From the NCBI GenBank assembly GCA_031178305.1, contig JAPSJG010000203.1, positions 1 to 6,962 on the forward strand: 6,962 bases of DNA, in the 5' to 3' direction. Numbering within the stretch: the first letter of the stretch is position 1; each line of letters starts with the position of its first letter. The notes below the pieces were generated by a model. It was not told the DNA's origin. It saw only the letters and a program-made list of their open reading frames with translations, and made no database searches. Positions 1 through 5,358 of this stretch are shown here, piece after piece. The translations under genes and the position numbers were made by a program. The DNA is from Sinorhizobium sp. (GTDB lineage Bacteria; Pseudomonadota; Alphaproteobacteria; Rhizobiales; Rhizobiaceae).

Positions 1-475
1 CCACCTGCGGCTTGCCCCCGGTCGCCCGAAGACAGGCGTCGAAGGCGTCCCAATCCGTGTCCATGCCGCTCGAAGGCGGCTTTGGGCTCAGCACTAGGAC
101 ATCGAGGTCGGCGAACCAGTTACGCGCGACCGATCCTTGCGTCTCCAGGGCGAAACGATAGCCGTCTTCATGGCCCCGGCCGATCAATTCGCCAAGTGGC
201 TGGATGGCGGGGTTGCCCCCCGACAGCGAGACCATCAGGGGTGTGCCACCGGACAGCCGGGCGACCTCGCGCCAGATATCCTCCGTCGACATCGCGCGCC
301 ATTCTTCGCGGTAGCGACTGTCGACGGCGTGAAGGCTGTCGCACCATGAGCAGCGGTAATCGCAACCCCCGGTACGGACGAACACCGTTGGCAGTCCGAT
401 CAGCACCCCCTCGCCCTGAATCGTCGGCCCGAAAATCTCGCTGACGCGGATTTCGGCCGGTCGTGCGGCGGTCAT
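1..475 (-). CDS. queE: QueE, 7-carboxy-7-deazaguanine synthase (N-terminal part, cut by window edge)
   Basis: Radical SAM enzyme that converts 6-carboxy-5,6,7,8-tetrahydropterin to 7-carboxy-7-deazaguanine, the ring-contraction step of queuosine/preQ0 synthesis in the cytoplasm. About 158 codons are visible. The N-terminus has the family's substrate-side segment (SEIFGPTIQGEG, residues 12-23). The iron-sulfur motif CDYRCSWC follows, with Cys38, Cys42 and Cys45 in CxxxCxxC spacing. SGGNPA (residues 85-90) occupies the place of the glycine-rich SAM-binding GGE motif. The ATG at 475-473 overlaps the queD stop in an ATGA, so translation is probably coupled to queD. The Shine-Dalgarno match before it is weak, which fits coupling. 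The C-terminal remainder lies outside the window. The reading frame is open to the edge with no lesion. The assignment rests on the cysteine motif, the glycine motif and the operon context. Confidence 0.96.
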   Translation of the reverse strand, partial: MTAARPAEIRVSEIFGPTIQGEGVLIGLPTVFVRTGGCDYRCSWCDSLHAVDSRYREEWRAMSTEDIWREVARLSGGTPLMVSLSGGNPAIQPLGELIGRGHEDGYRFALETQGSVARNWFADLDVLVLSPKPPSSGMDTDWDAFDACLRATGGKPQV

Positions 476-828
476 GGCCGGTATTCCGCCCAGGTCTTGG
501 CCGTTTCGCTGACCCGCACGGCGGTCGTTTCCGGCAGCCGCGCCTTGCACCATTCGTAGAAATGCTGTGCCAGGCACTCCGCGGTCACCCGGTCATGGCC
601 GAGGACGTCGTTCAGGTGACGGTGATCGAAAGCCTCATCGATATAGCGCTTCAGCGGAGCGAGCTCATGATAGTCACGCACGAAACCGTGTTCGTTCAGC
701 GTTTCGGCGGAAAGCTCGACTTCGACGATGTAATTGTGCCCGTGCAGCCGGGCGCATTGATGCTCTGCCGGCAGGCTTTTCAACTGGTGCGAGGCGGAGA
801 AGTGGAATTCCTTGGTGATGCGGAACAT
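472..828 (-). CDS. queD: QueD, 6-carboxy-5,6,7,8-tetrahydropterin synthase
   Basis: Member of the 6-pyruvoyl-tetrahydropterin synthase family. In this operon it should convert 7,8-dihydroneopterin triphosphate to 6-carboxytetrahydropterin, feeding QueE. From the ATG at 828 the protein has 118 residues, normal for QueD. Zinc ligands are His14 (FSASH) and His29/His31 (LHGHNY). Catalytic Cys25 lies just before them, and DHRHLND (residues 68-74) supplies the Asp-His pair. VTAE (81-84) and Glu108 match the conserved substrate-binding positions. An in-frame GTG one codon upstream (831-829) is a possible start. The ATG is preferred because GGAGG at 840-836 lies seven bases before it and only four before the GTG. 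The start overlaps the queC stop by one base (TGATG), and the stop overlaps the queE start. A eukaryote-type biopterin role is unlikely given queC and queE next door. Confidence 0.96.
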   Translation of the reverse strand: MFRITKEFHFSASHQLKSLPAEHQCARLHGHNYIVEVELSAETLNEHGFVRDYHELAPLKRYIDEAFDHRHLNDVLGHDRVTAECLAQHFYEWCKARLPETTAVRVSETAKTWAEYRP

Positions 829-1538
829 CACTTCACCTCCTCGGCAGCGAAGGCGCTGGTGGCCGCAACCCAGAAATCCGGATCTTCATAATCCGTCGGG
901 TCGGCAACGCCCGCCAGGTGAAACGCTTCGCGCCGCTCCACACAGGTGCCGCAGCGGCCGCAATGGCGCGCACCTCCCTTGTAGCAGGACCAGGTCTCGG
1001 CAAAGGGAGTGCCGTGCTTCGCACCGTCGGCGACGATATCGGCCTTCGAAACGTTGACATAAGGCGTATACAGCGTGACGTCCGCATATCCCTCGAGCGC
1101 GTGGTTTTGCATCTCCTGGAATGCAGCGACGAAGCCGGGACGACAATCGGGATAGATGAAGTGGTCGCCACCGTGGACGGCGGCCGCGACGGCATCAGCC
1201 TTGCGCGCAGCAGCAACGCCGAAGGCGATCGCCAGCATGATGGCATTGCGGTTCGGCACGACCGTCGTCTTCATCGTCTCTTCCGCATAATGCCCGTCCG
1301 GCACGGCGATGTCGTCGGTCAGGGCCGAACCGGTGAGATGACGACCGATCTCGCGAATGTCGATGACCTGGTGCGGCACCCCTAGGCGCCTGGCGCAGGC
1401 GGCGGCGAAATCCAGTTCCTTCCGGTGCCGTTGCCCGTAGTCGAAGGAAAGCAGGCCCACGAGCTCGTGTCCCGCAGCGACCATCTGAGCGAGCGAAACG
1501 GAATCCAACCCGCCGGAGCAGATTACGATGATTTTCAT
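828..1538 (-). CDS. queC: QueC, 7-cyano-7-deazaguanine (preQ0) synthase; ExsB-family
   Basis: ATP-dependent enzyme that turns 7-carboxy-7-deazaguanine plus ammonia into preQ0, the last step of the QueD-QueE-QueC route. The 236-residue length is typical. The PP-loop ATP motif SGGLDS is at residues 8-13, followed by FDYGQRH (32-38), VPNRN and GGDHFIYPDCRPGF. The C-terminal zinc site has Cys185, Cys193, Cys196 and Cys199 (C-x7-C-x2-C-x2-C). The start ATG has AAGGA at 1550-1546, seven bases upstream. It is the first gene of the operon, with queD beginning at its stop codon. The family was formerly called ExsB after a rhizobial gene near the succinoglycan cluster, reported as probably regulating succinoglycan; this gene is likely its counterpart (known family history plus inference from position). 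Nothing in the protein looks like a DNA-binding regulator. Confidence 0.97.
   Translation of the reverse strand: MKIIVICSGGLDSVSLAQMVAAGHELVGLLSFDYGQRHRKELDFAAACARRLGVPHQVIDIREIGRHLTGSALTDDIAVPDGHYAEETMKTTVVPNRNAIMLAIAFGVAAARKADAVAAAVHGGDHFIYPDCRPGFVAAFQEMQNHALEGYADVTLYTPYVNVSKADIVADGAKHGTPFAETWSCYKGGARHCGRCGTCVERREAFHLAGVADPTDYEDPDFWVAATSAFAAEEVK
836..840 (-). promoter_or_regulatory. Ribosome binding site of queD
   Basis: On the minus strand this reads GGAGG, inside the last codons of queC. The gap of seven bases to the ATG at 828 is ideal, while the gap of four to the GTG at 831 is short. It therefore decides the queD start in favour of the ATG. Confidence 0.75.
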
Positions 1539-1545
1539 GGCAGTG

Positions 1546-1550
1546 TCCTT
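1546..1550 (-). promoter_or_regulatory. Ribosome binding site of queC
   Basis: On the minus strand this reads AAGGA, seven bases before the ATG at 1538-1536. It supports that start over internal ATG codons. Confidence 0.75.
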
Positions 1551-1592
1551 GTTTTGACCGGGTAGGCTGCGACCGGAGTGTTACCTTCGCGC

Positions 1593-1621
1593 CTTTTAGG
1601 CCAAAGAGGACGATTTGTGAA
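1593..1621 (-). promoter_or_regulatory. Candidate promoter of the queC-queD-queE operon
   Basis: On the minus strand TTCACA (1621-1616; five of six bases of TTGACA) is separated by exactly 17 bases from TAAAAG (1598-1593; four of six bases of TATAAT). Transcription would start near 1586, leaving a leader of about 48 bases before the queC ATG. This is pattern matching in GC-rich DNA, so false positives are common. The spacing and the position upstream of the only operon start are the supporting points. Confidence 0.35.
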
Positions 1622-1758
1622 TGGCCGCCGGCAGGTTAGGTGGGAATTTCAGAGAGTGCCCCCTGAAGTAATGCGCAATAGCGCCAGACGCCGCGGGGAC
1701 CTCGTACTTCGGAACTGCGGACAAGATCACCTCACTGCGTTCCAGGGATCGATGGAGA

Positions 1759-1773
1759 TGTGAAAGTTTCACA
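1759..1773. promoter_or_regulatory. Perfect 15-bp palindrome, candidate operator upstream of exoB
   Basis: TGTGAAA-G-TTTCACA is a perfect inverted repeat of seven bases per arm around one central base, starting 95 bases before the exoB GTG. The one-base centre argues against an RNA hairpin and for a binding site of a dimeric transcription factor. I cannot name the regulator. It sits in the divergent region and might act on exoB, on queC, or on both. Confidence 0.45.
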
Positions 1774-1843
1774 ATCTGTTGGAAAATCGCCGTTATTCAT
1801 TGCAAGGCGTGTAGGCTGCAATCGATTCCATACGTCCTTCTCT

Positions 1844-1847
1844 GAGG
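1844..1847 (+). promoter_or_regulatory. Ribosome binding site of exoB
   Basis: GAGG lies six bases before the GTG at 1854-1856 and supports GTG as the exoB start. That start gives a Rossmann strand beginning six residues into the protein, as expected for this family. Confidence 0.65.
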
Positions 1848-1853
1848 TTAACC

Positions 1854-2834
1854 GTGCAGAACAAAAACATCCTCGTCGTCGGCGGCGCCGGCTATATCGG
1901 CTCCCACACATGTCTCCGCCTTGCCGAAAAGGGCTACCAGCCGGTGGTCTACGACAATCTCTCGAACGGTCACGAGGAGTTCGTCCGCTGGGGTGTTCTG
2001 GAGAAGGGCGATATTCGCGACCGGCAGCGTCTGGACGAAGTCATTGCCAGGCACAGGCCGCGCGCGATCCTGCATTTTGCGGCCATGATTGAGGTCGGCG
2101 AATCGGTCAAGGATCCGGTCGCCTTTTACGACAACAACGTCATCGGTACGCTGACGCTTCTGTCGGCAACGCTTGCCGCAGGCATTGATGCCTTCGTCTT
2201 TTCCTCGACCTGCGCCACCTATGGCCTGCCGGACAGCATACCCATGGACGAGACCCACAAGCAGGCGCCGATCAATCCCTACGGCCGGACAAAATGGATC
2301 TGCGAACAGGCGATGAAGGACTACGGCCTCTACAAGAGCCTGCGCTCCGTGATCCTGCGGTATTTCAATGCCGCCGGTGCCGATTTCGAAGGCCGCATCG
2401 GCGAATGGCACGAGCCGGAAACCCACGCGGTCCCGCTTGCGATCGAGGCGGCGCTCGGCCGGCGCGAGGGCTTCAAGGTCTTCGGAACCGACTACGAAAC
2501 ACGCGACGGCACCTGCGTGCGCGACTATATCCACGTGCTTGACCTTGCCGATGCTCATGTGCGCGCCGTCGACTATCTGCTCGAGGGCGGCGAGAGCGTT
2601 GAGCTCAATCTGGGAACTGGTACTGGCACGACGGTGAAGGAATTGCTGACCGCGATCGAGACCGTTGCGAGACGGCCGTTCAACGTCGCCTATGTCGGCC
2701 GACGCGAGGGCGACTCCACGACCCTCGTCGCCAACAATGACAAGGCCCGCCAGGTGCTCGGATGGGAACCGCAATACGATCTCGCGGCGATCACCGAGTC
2801 CGCGTGGAACTGGCATTCACGCAGGAATGGCTAG
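1854..2834 (+). CDS. exoB: ExoB, UDP-glucose 4-epimerase (GalE family)
   Basis: Interconverts UDP-glucose and UDP-galactose, giving the galactose donor for the first sugar of the succinoglycan unit and, in rhizobia, for other galactose-containing polysaccharides. The protein has 326 residues from a GTG start. The NAD-binding Rossmann motif GGAGYIG is at residues 10-16. The extended SDR active site is Thr119 (FSSTCATYG), Tyr143 and Lys147 (YGRTK). FNAAGA (171-176), RDGTCVRDYIHV (217-228) and LNLGTGTG (251-258) are typical of GalE. It is a single gene, divergent from queC and convergent with exoZ. The reading frame ends at TAG 2832-2834, which is also the first three bases of a palindromic element, so the C-terminus (SRRNG) may have been set by that insertion. 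A general galE role is equally compatible with the sequence; the exo neighbours justify the name exoB. Confidence 0.97.
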   Translation: MQNKNILVVGGAGYIGSHTCLRLAEKGYQPVVYDNLSNGHEEFVRWGVLEKGDIRDRQRLDEVIARHRPRAILHFAAMIEVGESVKDPVAFYDNNVIGTLTLLSATLAAGIDAFVFSSTCATYGLPDSIPMDETHKQAPINPYGRTKWICEQAMKDYGLYKSLRSVILRYFNAAGADFEGRIGEWHEPETHAVPLAIEAALGRREGFKVFGTDYETRDGTCVRDYIHVLDLADAHVRAVDYLLEGGESVELNLGTGTGTTVKELLTAIETVARRPFNVAYVGRREGDSTTLVANNDKARQVLGWEPQYDLAAITESAWNWHSRRNG

Positions 2835-2835
2835 A

Positions 2836-2878
2836 GCATTTTGCAGCCAGGTGGAATCACCTGACGTCGCACAAATGC
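2836..2878. repeat. First palindrome of the intergenic element
   Basis: The outer arms GCATTTTGC (2836-2844) and GCACAAATGC (2869-2878) pair with one bulged base. After a small internal loop, CAGGTG (2848-2853) pairs perfectly with CACCTG (2858-2863) around the tetraloop GAAT. About 15 base pairs in all. A short A-run follows on the plus strand, so it does not end in a U-tract for exoB transcripts. Confidence 0.85.
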
Positions 2879-2895
2879 CCAAAAACGAAGGGGTT

Positions 2896-2931
2896 GAGCG
2901 GCGGTGCGAACGCATGTAGCGCACGCCGCTC
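2896..2931. repeat. Second palindrome of the intergenic element
   Basis: GAGCGGCGGTGCG (2896-2908) pairs with CGCACGCCGCTC (2920-2931) over 12 base pairs with one bulged G, closing an 11-base loop. GTT at 2893-2895 and AAC at 2933-2935 can extend it. It is very GC-rich and stable on either strand. Confidence 0.85.
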
Positions 2932-2956
2932 TAACACCAACGGCGGTAATTCTGCC

Positions 2957-3964
2957 CTATTCGGCAGTATTGCCAGCAAGACCGGCTGTCGGGGGCGGCG
3001 TTCGGTCGCGCTGCAGAAACGGGCGCTCGAGAAATAGGTAGCCAGCAACGCCGATGAGCGTTCCCGATATCGTGGCGACGATCATTGAAACCTTCGCATG
3101 AATTCCGAGCAAGGCGCCCGCTTTCGCCGCGACGGAAATCGCGAAAGTGTGCCAGATGTAGATCGAATAGGAAGCATCGCCGAGAAAGTTCGGGAGGCGC
3201 ATCCTTGGCACCCAACCATGGGCCTCGAGCGACAGGGCGCCTAGAACGAGCAATACGGCCAGCGGCCCCGTCGACCGCTCGTCGAACGGGAGATGAAAGG
3301 CGCCGATCAGCGCGAAGCCGCCGATGGAGCAGGCGATTAGACCCAACCCGACGGCGAGCGGCGGCACCCTTCCCTCCAGCCAGAACGCGCCCATGATCAT
3401 GCCGGCTACGAACTCGAGGACAAGGGGGCGTGTATAGGTCAGCACCAGTGTATTTTCGCTGGTGACGAAGAGGCCCGCGGTCACGAGCAGCAGGAAGAAC
3501 CCCGAGACGACCGAAAATCGCCAGGGGCGAGGCAGCAACAGCGAGACCGCAAACACCGCATAGAAGAACATTTCGTAATTGAGGGTCCAGCCCTGCACGA
3601 GAACGGGCCAGACTTCGCCGCTGCTCGGTGAGCGCTCCGGGATGAACAGCAATGACGCGACGACATGCTCGGCCGTCAGAAGCATGTTGGGAAAAAGGCC
3701 CGCCAAGCCGCCGGCGACCATGATCGCCGTCGCGAGCCAGTAGACGGGCACGATACGCCTTATGCGGCCGCTAATGAATTTGTAAGGCGTCACCGGCCGT
3801 CGTGCGCTGATGACCCACATGATGAAGCCGCTGATGACGAAGAAGACGTCGACTCCTGCAGCGCCGATTGCGAAATGCTGGCCGGTCTTGTCGGCCGCGT
3901 GAAAGGCCACGACTGCCAGCGCTGACAGAGCGCGCAAGTATTGGATTGCGTGGATCGTCCCCAT
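2957..3964 (-). CDS. exoZ: ExoZ, succinoglycan O-acetyltransferase (acyltransferase 3 family)
   Basis: Integral inner-membrane acyltransferase. ExoZ of S. meliloti is known to be needed for the acetyl decoration of succinoglycan. From the ATG at 3964 it has 335 residues. The family signature R-x10-H is Arg11 to His22 (LRALSALAVVAFH), and GVDVFFVISGF is at 37-47. Many hydrophobic segments follow, consistent with around ten membrane helices, and the last is followed by a polar tail. The frame extends upstream to an ATG at 4036 (359 residues), but those 24 residues are strongly basic and unlike the family. The chosen ATG has AGGGGG nearby. An in-frame TTG at 4006 downstream of AAGGAG (4022-4017) is a further option. 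The gene lies 111 bases after exoQ, convergent with exoB. Substrate specificity is inferred from the cluster. Confidence 0.93.
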   Translation of the reverse strand: MGTIHAIQYLRALSALAVVAFHAADKTGQHFAIGAAGVDVFFVISGFIMWVISARRPVTPYKFISGRIRRIVPVYWLATAIMVAGGLAGLFPNMLLTAEHVVASLLFIPERSPSSGEVWPVLVQGWTLNYEMFFYAVFAVSLLLPRPWRFSVVSGFFLLLVTAGLFVTSENTLVLTYTRPLVLEFVAGMIMGAFWLEGRVPPLAVGLGLIACSIGGFALIGAFHLPFDERSTGPLAVLLVLGALSLEAHGWVPRMRLPNFLGDASYSIYIWHTFAISVAAKAGALLGIHAKVSMIVATISGTLIGVAGYLFLERPFLQRDRTPPPTAGLAGNTAE

Positions 3965-4030
3965 TTTTCGCAGCCCCCTCGCTCTGCCCCGACGCGCGTC
4001 TTGCAACGCGTTCAAACTCCTTTTCCTAGC

Positions 4031-4076
4031 ATGCATTTTCCCGAAGCTGCTGGACGGCTTCGGGGCGAATTTGCAT
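4031..4076. repeat. Stem-loop in the exoQ-exoZ gap
   Basis: CCCGAAGC (4040-4047) pairs perfectly with GCTTCGGG (4057-4064) around a nine-base loop. Outer ATGCA (4031-4035) and TGCAT (4072-4076) can add a lower stem across AT-rich internal loops. On the exoQ-to-exoZ strand the stem is followed by AAAA, not T, so it is not a classical intrinsic terminator. It may separate exoZ expression from exoQ or stabilise the 3' end of an upstream message. Confidence 0.65.
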
Positions 4077-5350
4077 CATGTCATGAACTGGTGCCCATGA
4101 GCGGATGGCCTAGCCGGACCAATCCACGTCAAGGCCGGCTGCCGGCGCACTACCGTCAGTTTTCCCGCCGAGAAATACAGTAGGAAGGATCCGACATGAT
4201 ATGGAGTCAGGATGTCGATCTCGACGAATGAGCGGATAAGAAGCAGCACCGAAATGCAAAAGAGCACCATGGCTTCCACGTGGCGCTCCGCCGAAAGCAC
4301 GCGCTTCAAATGTCCGAATACGACTACCAACAGAACCAGGCTCAACAGCACGAGTCCGATCAATCCCGTCTCGACCGCAGTCTCGATATATGTGTTGTGG
4401 AAATGAAAGCCACTGCGCGCCGTGATGTAAAATTCCTCCCAGAGCCGCTCCGCCTCGGAGAAGCCCTGCACCCAATAGGCCTGGTAGCCCATGCCGAAAA
4501 TGGGCGATACCTTGGCCGCCTCGATACCCTCCTGCCACAGATAGGTACGCCCGGTCAGCGTCGAATTCTTGCCGAAGGCGCCAAGGACGACATCAAGAGC
4601 GCCGCCATAGGTCAAAGCGACGGCAGCAATGCCGCCGAATGCGGTGATCGCCAGGAACAGGGCTTGCCGGTTTGCAGGTCTGAGTGCAGCTATCGCCCGC
4701 ATGCCGAGACCGAGCCCGACGATCGCGACCGTCGTGATGACCGACGTCGCCGATTGCGAAGCGAAAAGCGAATAGCCCGAAATAGCGCCGGCCACTCCGG
4801 CCGCGGCCATCCACATACCCCTTTCACCGAGGGTGAACAGGGCTACGAAGGCGAAATAGACGCCGAGGGAGGCATAGAATCCCAGCTGGTTCTTCGAGGC
4901 GAATGCACCGACGAAACTGTATGTGCCGTCAAGCGGATCGTAATGATGAACGCCGAACAGCAGCGAATAGAGGAGCACGATGGTGACGCCGACCACCGCG
5001 CCCCGTGCAAGTGTGCGGATATCGATCGTCCGCATGGCGATCAGCGCGCAGACGATATGGCTCAGATATTGAATGCCGGTGCGTAGAGTCACCCCCGGCG
5101 CGGCTGACCAAAACATGGTTACGCAGGCGAAAACGGCAAAGGCGAAGATCCAGAGACACTTGCCGTAGCTACCGAGGACCTTGCGATAGTCGACCAGGAT
5201 GAGCGGAAGCCAAAGACCGTAGTAGGACAGGATCGATATCGGGCCGAACCGGGTCGAATAGGCGAACACAAAGAGCGAAAGGGCGACGGCGGCGGTGCCG
5301 TAAAGCCCGTTCGCCCCGGGGGTGATGAGGCTCGCCTTCGAGATCCTCAT
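4076..5350 (-). CDS. exoQ: ExoQ, Wzy-type succinoglycan polymerase
   Basis: Inner-membrane polymerase of the O-antigen polymerase/ligase (Wzy_C) family. In S. meliloti ExoQ is required for high-molecular-weight succinoglycan. The 424-residue protein is dominated by hydrophobic helices (about ten to twelve). ASKNQLG (151-157) sits in the middle. The large periplasmic region has GRTYLWQEGI (267-276), SPIFGMGYQAYW (282-293) and HNTYIETAVETGLIG (318-332), the conserved core of the family with its characteristic His318. The ATG at 5350 is preferred: GGTGAG lies seven bases upstream, overlapping the exoF stop. A GTG at 5362 would overlap exoF by four bases (GTGA) and add four residues, but has a poor ribosome binding site. 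It directly follows exoF, so co-transcription with exoY-exoF is expected. Confidence 0.95.
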   Translation of the reverse strand: MRISKASLITPGANGLYGTAAVALSLFVFAYSTRFGPISILSYYGLWLPLILVDYRKVLGSYGKCLWIFAFAVFACVTMFWSAAPGVTLRTGIQYLSHIVCALIAMRTIDIRTLARGAVVGVTIVLLYSLLFGVHHYDPLDGTYSFVGAFASKNQLGFYASLGVYFAFVALFTLGERGMWMAAAGVAGAISGYSLFASQSATSVITTVAIVGLGLGMRAIAALRPANRQALFLAITAFGGIAAVALTYGGALDVVLGAFGKNSTLTGRTYLWQEGIEAAKVSPIFGMGYQAYWVQGFSEAERLWEEFYITARSGFHFHNTYIETAVETGLIGLVLLSLVLLVVVFGHLKRVLSAERHVEAMVLFCISVLLLIRSFVEIDILTPYHVGSFLLYFSAGKLTVVRRQPALTWIGPARPSAHGHQFMT

Positions 5351-5358
5351 GCCTGCTC

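Larger units (their letters stand above)
1539..1853. promoter_or_regulatory. Divergent intergenic region between queC and exoB
   Basis: This stretch of 315 bases separates the divergent start codons and should hold promoters for both the que operon and exoB. I see a candidate sigma-70-like promoter for queC, a perfect 15-bp palindrome on the exoB side, and ribosome binding sites at both ends. Short frames here have no recognisable motif. No clear -35/-10 pair stands out for exoB: TTGCAA at 1800-1805 could be a -35, but no good -10 lies at the right distance. No tRNA or known riboswitch is recognisable. Confidence 0.7.
2832..2933. repeat. Two-palindrome intergenic element, RIME-like
   Basis: About 102 bases fill most of the gap between the convergent exoB and exoZ. 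The ends are an inverted hexamer: TAGAGC at 2832-2837 and GCTCTA at 2928-2933. Inside are two separate strong palindromes (2836-2878 and 2896-2931), a layout and size matching the Rhizobium-specific intergenic mosaic elements (RIME) known from Sinorhizobium and relatives. The family name is from memory of its general description (about 100 bp, two large palindromes), not from alignment. No obvious target-site duplication flanks it. In this position it could fold in RNA from either strand and act as a bidirectional barrier or terminator. Confidence 0.6.

Noticed and set aside
82..444. Plus-strand open frames opposite queE
   Set aside because: The minus strand clearly encodes the radical SAM enzyme with its cysteine motif; the plus-strand products are arginine/proline-rich shadows.
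1546..1576. Possible preQ1-type riboswitch in the queC leader
   Set aside because: The leader has a small hairpin (CCGG at 1558-1561 with CCGG at 1573-1576) followed by an A-rich stretch and the ribosome binding site, which recalls preQ1-I. The stem is only four pairs, the second pairing is not convincing, and the consensus does not match.
1578..1763. Small open frame of 61 codons in the queC-exoB gap
   Set aside because: No ribosome binding site or recognisable motif; it runs through the candidate queC promoter and the palindrome.
1848..2816. Open frame of 322 codons on the minus strand opposite exoB
   Set aside because: It is an exact antisense shadow of a well-conserved epimerase gene, has no recognisable motif, and arises from codon bias in GC-rich DNA.
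4040..4064. Intrinsic terminator after exoQ
   Set aside because: The stem is perfect, but the downstream bases on the exoQ strand are AAAA rather than a T-run, so only a stem-loop is claimed.
4280..5086. Open frame of 268 codons on the plus strand opposite exoQ
   Set aside because: The translation is low-complexity, charged and without family motifs, and it lies wholly within exoQ.
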